DNA of 64,000 bases from Bifidobacterium breve. GTDB taxonomy: Bacteria; Actinomycetota; Acidimicrobiia; Acidimicrobiales; Acidimicrobilacustridaceae. Every line of letters starts with the position of its first letter. Within the stretch, counting starts at the first letter, position 1. The notes under the pieces were generated by a model. The model was not told the origin of the DNA and did not search any database. It saw nothing but the letters and a program-made list of their open reading frames with translations. A program made the translations under genes and the position numbers. Below, piece after piece: positions 7,802 to 15,985 of the stretch. The stretch is from the NCBI GenBank assembly GCA_945862505.1, contig CAMAYJ010000005.1, positions 1 to 64,000 on the forward strand, read 5' to 3'.

Positions 7802-9319
7802 GTGTCCGAGCCCTTCTACGTCACCACTCCCATCTATTACGTGAACGATGTGCCCCATATCGGGCACGCCTACACAACGGTGACAGCAGACGCGCTTGCT
7901 CGGTGGCATCGGTTGGCGGGAGATCCCACCTTCTTTTTGACCGGCACCGATGAACATGGCCTCAAGATCCAGCGCTCGGCCGACGCCAACGGAATCACAC
8001 CGCTCGAACAAGCTGACCAAACCAGCGCTCGGTTCAAGGAAGTTTGGGAACTGCTGAATATCAGCAACGATGATTTCATTCGCACCACCGAGCCACGGCA
8101 CATCACTTCGGTACAGAAGTTCATGCAGGCGATTTTCGATAATGGTTGGATCCGTAAAGGTTCTTACTCCGGCCACTACTGCGTTCCGTGCGAGGCCTAT
8201 TACAACGAAGCCGATCTGGTCGATGGCAATTGCCCGATTCACGGCCGTCCCGTTGAATGGCTTGAAGAGGACAACTGGTTCTTTGAACTTTCAAAGTTCG
8301 AACAGCCCCTTCTTGATTGGTACGCAGCGAATCCGGGATGTGTGCAACCTGAAGGAAAGCGTAACGAAGCGCTGGGAATCATTAAGCAAGGTCTCGAAGA
8401 CGTCTCTGTGTCGCGCACGTCAATTTCTTGGGGAGTCCCTGTTCCATGGGACGAAGGCCATGTTTTTTATGTCTGGTACGACGCTCTCATTAACTATGCG
8501 ACCGCAGTGGGCTACGGCGATGATCCCAAACGTTTTGCCGAATGGTGGCCACAGGTTCACCATCTACTTGGCAAAGATATCCTTCGATTTCACTGCGTGT
8601 ACTGGCCCGCCATGTGCCTTGCCGCTGGCATAGAACCGCCGAAGAAATTAGGGGTTCACGGGTTCTTGCTCGTCGGGGGCGAAAAAATGTCGAAGACCAG
8701 TCTCAACCAGATTTTCCCAGCTGATCTTGTTGCTGACTTTGGGGTCGACGGATTCCGCTACCACTTCCTGCGTGATAACCCGTTTGGTCCAGACGGAGAC
8801 TTCTCCTATGAATCGATGGTCACGCGTTACAACGCTGACCTCGCCAACAACCTCGGTAATTTGCTCTCGCGAGTTGCCACCGTTGTCGCCAAAAAATGTG
8901 AAGGAATCGGTCCTGCGCCTGCTGCAGATTCGCCGCTCGCGACAACTGCAGCGCAATCGTTGACTGACACGATCGCTGGTTGGAACAACATGACGCCGAG
9001 CATTGCGCTTGAAGCAACATGGCGTCTTGTCGGTGCGGCAAACGCGCATCTTGAAGCCAATGAACCTTGGAAGATGGAGTCGGGTTCTGCGGTTGATGCA
9101 GTCATGGGCGATGCACTCGAGGTACTGCGCATCGTTTCGATCTTGGCCACACCGGCAATGCCCGAGACATGTGGGCAGATATGGGAACGAATCGGATTGT
9201 CCGGCTCACCGGTCGATGCTGGCGTCGCCGGAGCGAAGTGGGGCGGGTATCCCGGTGGTCGTCCGGTCGTAAAGGGAGATGGCCTCTTCCCGCGCATGGC
9301 AAAGCCAGCGGTCGGTTGA
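7802..9319 (+). CDS. metG: Methionyl-tRNA synthetase
   Basis: A 505-residue class I synthetase that charges tRNA-Met for initiation and elongation. The HIGH motif is in NDVPHIGHAYTTV and the KMSKS loop reads GGEKMSKTSLNQ. The connective domain keeps a reduced zinc knuckle, CVPC with a later CPIH, as in mycobacterial MetG, and there is no C-terminal EMAP-like domain. The GTG start follows a -10 box at leaderless distance. The following tatD, rpf, rsmA and ispE genes repeat the mycobacterial order. Confidence 0.95.
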   Translation: MSEPFYVTTPIYYVNDVPHIGHAYTTVTADALARWHRLAGDPTFFLTGTDEHGLKIQRSADANGITPLEQADQTSARFKEVWELLNISNDDFIRTTEPRHITSVQKFMQAIFDNGWIRKGSYSGHYCVPCEAYYNEADLVDGNCPIHGRPVEWLEEDNWFFELSKFEQPLLDWYAANPGCVQPEGKRNEALGIIKQGLEDVSVSRTSISWGVPVPWDEGHVFYVWYDALINYATAVGYGDDPKRFAEWWPQVHHLLGKDILRFHCVYWPAMCLAAGIEPPKKLGVHGFLLVGGEKMSKTSLNQIFPADLVADFGVDGFRYHFLRDNPFGPDGDFSYESMVTRYNADLANNLGNLLSRVATVVAKKCEGIGPAPAADSPLATTAAQSLTDTIAGWNNMTPSIALEATWRLVGAANAHLEANEPWKMESGSAVDAVMGDALEVLRIVSILATPAMPETCGQIWERIGLSGSPVDAGVAGAKWGGYPGGRPVVKGDGLFPRMAKPAVG

Positions 9320-9329
9320 CGGAGTAACG

Positions 9330-10112
9330 ATGCGCTGGACAGATGATCACTGCCACCTCGGCGATGGGTCCGATAAGTGGCCGGAAGCCGCAGCGACGAT
9401 TGCCGATGCCCATGAAGCGGGTGTCATGCGAATGATCACGGTCGGTTGCGATCTCGCATCATCGAAACTCGCGGTCGAAGTTGCGAGTGCCTATGACGGA
9501 GTCTGGGCCACCGCCGGCGTGCATCCGCACGATGCATCGGGTGGCATCGATGGCATCGCCGAACTTCTCGCTGACCCGAAGGTGGTCGCTGTAGGGGAGT
9601 GCGGTCTTGACTACCACTACGACCATTCGCCGCGTGAGGTGCAACGAGCGGTTTTCGCAGACCAGATTGCGTTGGCGAAAAAACATGACCTGGCGTTAGT
9701 GGTGCACACGCGAGAGGCATGGGACGACACATTCGCGATGTTCGCAAGCGAAGGCGTACCCGATCGAACGGTGATCCACTGCTTCACCGGTGGTCCCGAG
9801 GAAGCGCAGAAGTGCCTCGATCTCGGGGCATGGCTTTCCTTTAGTGGCATCGTTACATTCCCTGGTGCGCCCGAAGTGCTTGAGGCAGCCACCCTTTGCC
9901 CCCTCGATCGACTCCTCGTGGAGACCGATTCGCCGTTTTTGGCCCCGGTTCCTCATCGTGGAAAACCGAATCGTCCCGCGCTCGTTCCCTTTGTGGGAAC
10001 GGCAATTGCCGATGCGAAGCACATTCCGACCGCAGATGTGGCAGATGTCACATGGAGAAATGCCGCGATGGTCTATCGGCTCCCCGAGCAGGGAGAACGC
10101 GATCTCCCATAG
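9330..10112 (+). CDS. tatD: TatD-family metal-dependent DNase
   Basis: A 260-residue TIM-barrel hydrolase that removes nucleotides from DNA 3' ends. The metal ligands are visible in DDHCHL near the start, GECGLDYHYDH in the middle, VVHTREA, IHCFTGG and LLVETDSPFLAP near the end. The ATG at 9330 has GGAG 6 nt upstream and lies 10 nt after metG, so the two genes are co-transcribed. An earlier in-frame ATG overlaps metG and was not used. Confidence 0.9.
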   Translation: MRWTDDHCHLGDGSDKWPEAAATIADAHEAGVMRMITVGCDLASSKLAVEVASAYDGVWATAGVHPHDASGGIDGIAELLADPKVVAVGECGLDYHYDHSPREVQRAVFADQIALAKKHDLALVVHTREAWDDTFAMFASEGVPDRTVIHCFTGGPEEAQKCLDLGAWLSFSGIVTFPGAPEVLEAATLCPLDRLLVETDSPFLAPVPHRGKPNRPALVPFVGTAIADAKHIPTADVADVTWRNAAMVYRLPEQGERDLP

Positions 10113-10201
10113 AGGTGGGGCTGTTGTGGACAACTCGTCGCGACGTGCTGAACAGGGTTTACGCGCATCTGAACGGCGGGTGTCTCAGGCGCTCTGAATA
10201 G

Positions 10202-10912
10202 TTGCGGGTCCCGGACCACGCTCCTAAGTTCTTCAGACGGCTCCGGGCGGAGTTTGCACTGTGCGCAAGCGCAGGGCGCCCTTCGTTCTTCTCCAGGATC
10301 TATTGCTCGACGAAGGATGCAGCTCTGAACACCACCGTTCACCCGACGCAACGCCGACTGCTGATTGCACTCGTTGTCACGCTCGCGTGTTTGCCGCTCT
10401 TGATGCTTGATGTGATCCAAGGATCGGCCTCGAGTGGCGCGACTGAGCCATCGTCGTCGGACTCAAGTCTTGTGGTGTCTGCGGTGCCGTCGACCGAAGA
10501 CACAACAACCACGACGGTTGCCGTGACGATTCCGGCTGTCGTCGCTGCGCCCGTACCCTCGACGACCGCCGCGCCTGTCGCCAAAGTTGCCCCTCGGGCG
10601 GTTGCACCCACCACGACCGCCCCTCGTCCAGCGACCACAGTTGCGCCGGTGGTGCAGTCTGAAGCCGCATTTTTGGCGTGCGTGCGTCAACGTGAATCTC
10701 GCGGCAACTACAGCGCCTCCGATCCCAGCGGAACCTATTTGGGGGCCTATCAGATCTATCAAGGCGGTTGGGACTCCATGGCGAGCCGAATCGGACGACA
10801 CGACCTTGTCGGTGTCCCCCCGAATCAAGCTTCGCCAGCCGATCAGGACACCATCGCAGCGGCGCTGTATCGGGTCTCTGGTAGTGCTCCATGGGGCGGC
10901 ATCTGCGGGTGA
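10202..10912 (+). CDS. Secreted resuscitation-promoting-factor-like transglycosylase
   Basis: A protein of about 236 residues with a hydrophobic segment (LLIALVVTLACLPLLML) and a long Thr/Ala/Pro linker. The C-terminal lytic-transglycosylase-like domain starts FLACVRQRESRGNYSASDP, with the catalytic Glu in RES, and continues GTYLGAYQIYQGGWD. It occupies the rpfB position between tatD and rsmA but lacks the DUF348 and G5 domains of RpfB. It probably cleaves peptidoglycan during growth or exit from dormancy. The start is uncertain: TTG at 10202 is the only ordinary start codon before the hydrophobic segment, and no ribosome binding site is seen. Confidence 0.75.
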   Translation: MRVPDHAPKFFRRLRAEFALCASAGRPSFFSRIYCSTKDAALNTTVHPTQRRLLIALVVTLACLPLLMLDVIQGSASSGATEPSSSDSSLVVSAVPSTEDTTTTTVAVTIPAVVAAPVPSTTAAPVAKVAPRAVAPTTTAPRPATTVAPVVQSEAAFLACVRQRESRGNYSASDPSGTYLGAYQIYQGGWDSMASRIGRHDLVGVPPNQASPADQDTIAAALYRVSGSAPWGGICG

Positions 10913-10942
10913 CGACGACCGCGGAAGGTTCGCGGTGACCGT

Positions 10943-11764
10943 ATGACACTCACGCGTCGTGACATCACGGAACTACTCGAGCGCCACGGACTCGAACCAA
11001 GTCGCGCGCTCGGGCAGAATTTTCTCGCGGACCCAAACACGGTGCGCCGCATTGTGCGACTAGCTGAAATTACTTCGAGCACAAACGTTGTCGAAATTGG
11101 TCCAGGCGTTGGTTCACTTACAACTGAACTGGCGGCCACTGGCGCAAACGTTGTTGCGGTTGAACTCGATCGTCATTTGCTTCCTGTTCTTGCGGAAACA
11201 GTCGAGCCACTCGGAGTGCGCGTCGTGCACGGCGATGCGCTCGAACTTGATTGGGCCGAGGTCTTGCCAGCAGATCGCGTCTGGAATCTTGTTGCCAATC
11301 TTCCTTACAACGTTGCCACGACGATTGTTCTTGACCTGCTCGATGACGTTCCGCAGATCCAAACGATGCTTGTCATGGTTCAGCGCGAAGTTGGCGAGCG
11401 CCTCGCCGCTGGGGCTGGCGATGGCACCTACGGCATTCCTTCGGTGAAGTTGGCCCTCTGGGCGACGGCTTCCGTTGTGGCCAGAATTCCGGCCACGGTG
11501 TTTATTCCTCAACCGAGGGTTGAATCGGTAATGGTTCGGATCCAGCGCCGATCTGAACCCATCGTCAACGTCGATCACGATGCACTGATGGATCTTGTGC
11601 GTACTGCATTCGGTCAACGACGAAAGATGCTGCGTCGGTCGCTTTCGACCAAAGTCACACCCGAGCAGTTCGAGGCCGCAGGGATTGATCCCTCAGATCG
11701 CCCTGAGCGCCTCGACATCGTCCAGTGGGGCGCCTTAACCGCCTCGGTACACGCCGAGGCGTGA
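10943..11764 (+). CDS. rsmA: 16S rRNA (adenine-1518/1519-N6)-dimethyltransferase
   Basis: RsmA/KsgA dimethylates two adjacent adenines near the 3' end of 16S rRNA late in 30S assembly. The 273-residue protein carries LGQNFLADPNTVRR, the SAM motif EIGPGVGSLT, the acidic ligand in AVELDRHL, GDALELDW and the catalytic NLPYNVAT. The C-terminal helical domain ends as usual with GQRRKMLRRSL. It lies 30 nt after the rpf-like gene and 4 nt before ispE. Confidence 0.95.
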   Translation: MTLTRRDITELLERHGLEPSRALGQNFLADPNTVRRIVRLAEITSSTNVVEIGPGVGSLTTELAATGANVVAVELDRHLLPVLAETVEPLGVRVVHGDALELDWAEVLPADRVWNLVANLPYNVATTIVLDLLDDVPQIQTMLVMVQREVGERLAAGAGDGTYGIPSVKLALWATASVVARIPATVFIPQPRVESVMVRIQRRSEPIVNVDHDALMDLVRTAFGQRRKMLRRSLSTKVTPEQFEAAGIDPSDRPERLDIVQWGALTASVHAEA

Positions 11765-11768
11765 TTCG

Positions 11769-12503
11769 ATGGGTGCCATGTCTGAGGGAATCTTGCGACT
11801 CTTTGCGCCAGCCAAGCTGACGACCTCGCTGCGAGTCGTCGGTAGGCGCAATGACGGTTTCCATCTCATTGATGCCGACATGGTGTCACTCGATTTTGGT
11901 GATTGGCTTTTTGTGACCGAAGCAGAATCTCCGGTCGTTGAATTTGTCGATTCGGAAGGAAACGAGCTGCACCTTGGCCCCGACAATCTGGTGTCGCGGG
12001 CGCTTCGGTACGTCGGTAGCGACGTGAGTGTTCGGATCGAGAAAGTTATTGCCGCTGGCGCTGGGCTTGGCGGGGGTTCCGCCGATGCCGCCGCGATTCT
12101 CCATTGGGCTGGCCACAGTGATCCGGTTGCTGCGGCATCGCTTGGGGCCGACGTCGCATTCTGTGTTGTCGGCGGGCACGCACGAGTCCAAGGCATCGGT
12201 GAACTGATCGAACAATTGCCCTTTGAAGAGCGGGTCTTCACACTGCTCACTCCGCCGGTGATGTGTTCAACACCGGCGGTCTATCGCGCATGGGACGATT
12301 TGGGCGGACCATCGGGAGATAACGGCAATGATCTCGAGCCTGCAGCGCTAGTTGTCGCTCCTGAATTGGCCCGGTGGCGCGATGAGCTCGGCGATGCCGC
12401 TGGAGTCCGGCCTCGTCTCGCCGGTTCAGGCTCGACCTGGTTCGTTGAAGGTGACTATCCCGGCGAGGGCCGAGTCGTGGCGCACACGAGCCCAGCTCGC
12501 TAG
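11769..12503 (+). CDS. ispE: 4-diphosphocytidyl-2-C-methyl-D-erythritol kinase
   Basis: IspE phosphorylates CDP-methylerythritol in the MEP isoprenoid pathway. It is a GHMP kinase of 244 residues with FAPAKLTTSLRVVGRRNDGFH (catalytic Lys; the usual Asn of KLN is Thr), the ATP loop GAGLGGGSADAA, and LGADVAF with the catalytic Asp. The C-terminus is some 40 residues shorter than in most homologues but keeps LAGSGSTWF. ATGs at 11769 and 11778 are both possible starts. The place after rsmA is the usual actinobacterial one. Confidence 0.9.
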   Translation: MGAMSEGILRLFAPAKLTTSLRVVGRRNDGFHLIDADMVSLDFGDWLFVTEAESPVVEFVDSEGNELHLGPDNLVSRALRYVGSDVSVRIEKVIAAGAGLGGGSADAAAILHWAGHSDPVAAASLGADVAFCVVGGHARVQGIGELIEQLPFEERVFTLLTPPVMCSTPAVYRAWDDLGGPSGDNGNDLEPAALVVAPELARWRDELGDAAGVRPRLAGSGSTWFVEGDYPGEGRVVAHTSPAR

Positions 12504-12555
12504 TTCATTCTCCGACCGAAGCGGAGATTCTTGACCGCTTGCGAGGTTCTGGAGA

Positions 12556-12597
12556 GTGGGCCCGTACGCGGACCCACCCGGCTCTCGGGCCGGGTGG
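12556..12597. terminator. Two overlapping, mutually exclusive GC-rich hairpins
   Basis: A perfect 8-bp stem CCACCCGG/CCGGGTGG (12574-12581 with 12590-12597) has an 8-nt loop. Its 5' arm is shared with a second hairpin, GTGGG/CCCAC (12556-12560 with 12573-12577), whose stem extends after one mismatch. They lie between convergent ispE (+) and bS22 (-), so terminator function is the simplest reading. The rest of 12504-12642 shows no gene. Confidence 0.55.
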
Positions 12598-12642
12598 AGT
12601 CAAAGAGAACTGTGGGCACAAAGGGCGTCAGGACGCCCGAGC

Positions 12643-12744
12643 TCACTTACCTGCAGCTCGACGCTGGAAGCGAGTTCGCTTCAGCATCTTCTTGTGCTTC
12701 TTCTTTCGCATGCGCTTGCGGCGCTTCTTAATAAGAGATCCCAT
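12643..12744 (-). CDS. Ribosomal mini-protein bS22 (AURKAIP1/COX24-domain)
   Basis: A 33-residue, extremely basic peptide beginning MGSLIKKRRKRMRKKKHKK and ending RAAGK. It matches the actinobacterial AURKAIP1/COX24-domain peptide, seen as bS22 at the subunit interface of mycobacterial 70S ribosomes. A TACAGT -10 box stands 9 nt upstream of the ATG and no Shine-Dalgarno is present, so the mRNA is probably leaderless. It is on the same strand as the tRNA-Gln located 95 nt upstream. It is easily missed by gene callers because of its size. Confidence 0.9.
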   Translation of the reverse strand: MGSLIKKRRKRMRKKKHKKMLKRTRFQRRAAGK

Positions 12745-12753
12745 GGCGGGGCG

Positions 12754-12759
12754 ACTGTA
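12754..12759 (-). promoter_or_regulatory. -10 box (TACAGT) for leaderless bS22 gene
   Basis: On the minus strand TACAGT ends 9 nt before the ATG at 12744. It separates bS22 transcription from the upstream tRNA-Gln. Confidence 0.45.
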
Positions 12760-12839
12760 GCGGCCCGAGGCTCTCTTGTGCGAAACGAACTCCTTGCGGC
12801 CGCCGATCGGGGAGATCGTGACCGGTGGAAGCGGAAAAG

Positions 12840-12911
12840 CTCGGGGGCAGGGACTCGAACCCCGAATGACTGGACCAAAACCAGCCGTGTTGCCAATTAC
12901 ACCACCCCCGA
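12840..12911 (-). tRNA. tRNA-Gln (TTG anticodon)
   Basis: A full cloverleaf can be folded on the minus strand. The acceptor stem is TCGGGGG/CCCCCGA, the anticodon stem CTGG/CCAG encloses TTTTGGT (anticodon TTG), and the T arm contains GGTTCGAGTCC. U1-A72 with a G discriminator base (complement of 12840) is a typical tRNA-Gln identity set. CCA is not encoded. Confidence 0.95.
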
Positions 12912-12958
12912 AAGGTGAGGCCCCGGAAGGCGAGGCAGACCGTACTAGAAAGATATGC

Positions 12959-14056
12959 ATGTCCCCGAGGCCGCTCTCTGCGATCGTGCTCGCCGCTGGC
13001 GAAGGCACTCGAATGCACTCTTCGCGTCCGAAACCCCTGCATTTATTGTGCGGAAGGGCGATGGTCCTCTATGTGCTCGATTCGCTCGCTGGATGCGAGG
13101 TTGGCCGGGCTGTTGTGGTCGTCGGTCACGGTGCCGAGCGTGTGACGAAGAAATTGCTCGACGAGGCTCCAAATGTCTCGCTTGAATTCGTGGAACAGGA
13201 AGTCCAACGCGGCACCGGTGACGCTGTTGGAGTTGCCCTAACGGCGTTCAGCCCTGAAGAACTCGATGACGTCGACGCCGACATCATCGTGCTCCCCGGC
13301 GATACGCCGCTCCTGCGTGCTGAAACCATCTCTGCGCTGCTTGCGACGCACCAGAGCACTGATGCTGCGTGCACGTTGCTCACCGCCCGAGTGACCGATC
13401 CCACTGGGTACGGACGCATCGTCCGTGGTCGAGATAACCGAGTCGATCGCGTCGTCGAACAATCTGATGCTTCAGAAGCGCAGTTGGCAATTACTGAGGT
13501 CAATACGTCGATTTATTGTTTTCGGGCCAGCGTCCTTGGTCCAGCATTGCGCCGAATCACCCCAGAGAACGCACAGGGTGAGTACTACCTCACCGATGTC
13601 ATCGAGGTGCTTGCTTCGGCGGGGTATCGCGTCTCCGCAGTTGTTGCCGAGGATGCTTTGGATACCACCGGAGTGAATGATCGTTTACAGCTGGCTGCGG
13701 CCGAAATGGAGCTGCGCCGCCGCACGAACGAGGCTTGGATGCGAAAGGGAGTCACGATGGTCGATCCCGGCCGCACTTATGTCGATACGACAGTCGAGCT
13801 CGCTGCTGATGTGACTTTGTTCCCTGACACGATCCTGCAGGGTTCGTGTGTGATCGGGGCCGGGACCGAACTCGGTCCAAACACCCGGTTGGTCGATTGC
13901 CGAGTTGGGGCTCGATCAGTCGTCGAAAATTCGGTTGGTCGGGGAGCCGAGATCGGCGACGATGTTCGCCTGGGTCCATTTGCAGTTCTCGAACCCGGAG
14001 CGATTGTTTCTGACGGCGCCCGGCCCGGACCGTTCTACACTTCACCAACAGAATGA
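12959..14056 (+). CDS. glmU: GlmU-type UDP-GlcNAc pyrophosphorylase, lacking the acetyltransferase half
   Basis: A 365-residue protein with a complete uridylyltransferase domain: IVLAAGEGTRMHSSRPKPLH at the N-terminus, EQEVQRGTGDAV, LPGDTPLL, YGRIVR and TEVNTSIYCF. About three left-handed beta-helix turns follow (around residues 270-350), and the protein stops at FYTSPTE. Full GlmU is about 450-490 residues; the missing part holds the acetyl-CoA site and catalytic His. It should make UDP-GlcNAc from GlcNAc-1-P but not acetylate GlcN-1-P. The downstream prs start overlaps its stop (ATGA), so the missing part is not encoded next to it. The ATG at 12959 gives the normal family N-terminus. Confidence 0.85.
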   Translation: MSPRPLSAIVLAAGEGTRMHSSRPKPLHLLCGRAMVLYVLDSLAGCEVGRAVVVVGHGAERVTKKLLDEAPNVSLEFVEQEVQRGTGDAVGVALTAFSPEELDDVDADIIVLPGDTPLLRAETISALLATHQSTDAACTLLTARVTDPTGYGRIVRGRDNRVDRVVEQSDASEAQLAITEVNTSIYCFRASVLGPALRRITPENAQGEYYLTDVIEVLASAGYRVSAVVAEDALDTTGVNDRLQLAAAEMELRRRTNEAWMRKGVTMVDPGRTYVDTTVELAADVTLFPDTILQGSCVIGAGTELGPNTRLVDCRVGARSVVENSVGRGAEIGDDVRLGPFAVLEPGAIVSDGARPGPFYTSPTE

Positions 14057-15066
14057 CCAAACAACGCACCGGCGAAAGAAACCGAATGGAACTCGTCACC
14101 AAAAAGCGGCTGCATATTGTCTCAGGTCGGGCCAATCTCCCGCTTGCCGAAGAAATTGCTGAACGCCTCGGTGTCGAATTAGGCGACGCGAATCTTGCAG
14201 AATTCGCTAACGGTGAACTTCATACGCGTTTCGGCGAATCGGTGCGCGGTACTGACGTGTTCATTATCCAATCGCATGTTGGCTCCGGAAAGATGACCGT
14301 TAACGACGCGATCATGGAACAGCTCATCATGGTCGATGCCGCCAAGCGAGCTTCAGCGAAACGAATCACTGCTGTCGCTCCGTTCTATGGCTATGCGCGT
14401 CAGGACCGAAAATCCGAAGGTCGCGAACCGATTACCGCGAAGTTGATCGCCAATATGTTCAAGGCAGCCGGAGCAAAGCGCCTTATCTCTGTCGATCTGC
14501 ACTCCGGCCAGATCCAGGGTTTCTTCGATGGACCTGTCGACCACCTCACCGCAATGCCGGTACTGGTCGATTACATGGCTGGTCTCGGCGATGACCTTGT
14601 GATCGTTTCTCCCGATGCTGGTCGCGTGAAAGTTGCTGAGCGTTATGCCAATCAACTTCATGCCGATCTGGCAATCGTTCATAAGCGTCGCGTCAAGGGA
14701 CAGAAGAACACCGTCGAAGCCCGTGACGTTGTCGGTGAAGTCGATGGGCGTATCTGCGTTCTTATCGACGACATGATCGATACCGGCGGAACGATCGTTG
14801 CTGCAGCTGAACAACTCAAGGCTCGCGGTGCGACCGAGATCTACGCGGCGTGCACACACGGCGTATTCAGCGGTCCCGCTATTCAGCGTTTGAACGACTC
14901 GTGCATTTCAAAGGTCGTTATGACCAACACCCTTCCGCTTCCGCCTGAAAAGCAGTCGGACAAAATCGAAGTGCTTTCGGTTGCCGGCATCATCGCCGAT
15001 GCGATCGACGCGGTGTTCGAAGACACTTCCGTCAGCGAAATTTTCGACGGTCATAACCAGAGCTGA
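14053..15066 (+). CDS. prs: Ribose-phosphate pyrophosphokinase
   Basis: Prs makes PRPP from ribose-5-phosphate and ATP for nucleotide, His and Trp synthesis. The 337-residue protein shows FANGELHTRFGESVRG, the flexible loop YARQDRKSEGREPI, VDLHSGQIQGFFDGPVDHL and the PRPP-binding VLIDDMIDTGGT. The ATG at 14053 overlaps the glmU stop; an internal ATG at 14086 also gives a reasonable start. The glmU-prs pair, supplying sugar-nucleotide and PRPP precursors, is a conserved arrangement. Confidence 0.95.
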   Translation: MTKQRTGERNRMELVTKKRLHIVSGRANLPLAEEIAERLGVELGDANLAEFANGELHTRFGESVRGTDVFIIQSHVGSGKMTVNDAIMEQLIMVDAAKRASAKRITAVAPFYGYARQDRKSEGREPITAKLIANMFKAAGAKRLISVDLHSGQIQGFFDGPVDHLTAMPVLVDYMAGLGDDLVIVSPDAGRVKVAERYANQLHADLAIVHKRRVKGQKNTVEARDVVGEVDGRICVLIDDMIDTGGTIVAAAEQLKARGATEIYAACTHGVFSGPAIQRLNDSCISKVVMTNTLPLPPEKQSDKIEVLSVAGIIADAIDAVFEDTSVSEIFDGHNQS

Positions 15067-15087
15067 TTTCTGGTCGCGTCGAGAGAG

Positions 15088-15106
15088 CGGCGCGATCACC
15101 GCGCCG
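15088..15106 (+). terminator. Hairpin after prs
   Basis: CGGCGCG (15088-15094) pairs perfectly with CGCGCCG (15100-15106) around ATCAC, 22 nt after the prs stop. There is no U tract. The remaining leader to rplY at 15107-15331 holds a possible promoter (TTCGCC at 15236, TAGGAT at 15260, 18-nt spacer) and nothing else recognised. Confidence 0.5.
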
Positions 15107-15235
15107 TCACCGTTGCCTTGGCCAAGCCTGCGATTTCGTGGACCGCTGTCGGGGCGGGCAAAGGTATGAATGAGGGCGTCCGAGTCCGCCGCTGAGTAGC
15201 GAAGTCCCCCCAAGAACAGCCTCATGAAGAGCGAG

Positions 15236-15265
15236 TTCGCCTTCTCAGGGGCAGATCGGTAGGAT
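15236..15265 (+). promoter_or_regulatory. Possible promoter of rplY-pth
   Basis: TTCGCC (15236-15241) and TAGGAT (15260-15265) are 18 nt apart, about 65 nt before the rplY ATG. The -35 match is weak. The box follows the prs hairpin, which fits independent transcription of rplY. Confidence 0.35.
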
Positions 15266-15331
15266 TGCAACCCGTTTCACGAACGTCAGCCGACGGCGAG
15301 CACCAGCGCAGCCTCCAGGAGCCCCCAAATC

Positions 15332-15985
15332 ATGGCCATCACCCTCACCGCATCTATCGGACGTATCGCCGGTTCCCGTTCATCGACCCGTCTTCGCACC
15401 GACGGTCTCGTGCCTGCGGTCGTTTATGGCTTAGGCCGCGATGCAATCGCTGTCTCGGTGCCGTGGCCCGATCTGCGTCGTGCGCTCACGACCGAGGCTG
15501 GGCTTAACGCTCTCATCACCCTTGATGTCGATGGCCAGAAGGACCTTGCCATCATCAAGGATCTTCAGCGTCACCCGGTGCGTCGTAACGTGCTGCATAT
15601 AGATTTCCTGCGAGTCGACCCCGACGCTCCCGTTGCCGTTGAAGTTCCGCTCATCCTTGTTGGTGAAGCGAAACTTGTTGAGGCTCGTAAAGGCATCGTT
15701 GATCAGCCGCTCAAGACGCTCACCGTCAAGGCCAAGCCTGCTGACATTCCGAGCCAGATCGAAATCGACATCACGAACCTCGACATCGGTGTCGCCATCA
15801 CCGTTGAAACGCTCACGATGCCTGCCGGAGTCACCACTGACATCGACGACAGCATTCAACTCGTGCTTGGTCTCGCCACTCGATTCTCCGCTGAAGACGG
15901 CGCCGAAGCCGGCGAAGGTGACGAAGGCGGCGATGCCGCTGCAGCAGGCGAGTCGGCTGAAGCAGCCGAGGGCGACGCCGAGTAA
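15332..15985 (+). CDS. rplY: 50S ribosomal protein bL25 (Ctc/TL5 form)
   Basis: A 217-residue long-form bL25 that binds 5S rRNA. The N-terminal 5S-binding domain (IGRIAGSRSSTRLRTDGLVPAVVYG, with the LVPAVVYG signature) is followed by the TL5/Ctc beta domain. The tail after residue 190 is very rich in Glu, Ala and Gly, as in other actinobacteria. The ATG at 15332 is preceded by AGGAGCC. The pth gene begins directly after the stop codon, with no gap. Confidence 0.9.
   Translation: MAITLTASIGRIAGSRSSTRLRTDGLVPAVVYGLGRDAIAVSVPWPDLRRALTTEAGLNALITLDVDGQKDLAIIKDLQRHPVRRNVLHIDFLRVDPDAPVAVEVPLILVGEAKLVEARKGIVDQPLKTLTVKAKPADIPSQIEIDITNLDIGVAITVETLTMPAGVTTDIDDSIQLVLGLATRFSAEDGAEAGEGDEGGDAAAAGESAEAAEGDAE

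Noticed and set aside
10125-10133. TGTGGACAA, matching a high-GC DnaA box
   Set aside because: It is a single copy with no second box, AT-rich element or dnaA/dnaN neighbours, so an origin is not supported.
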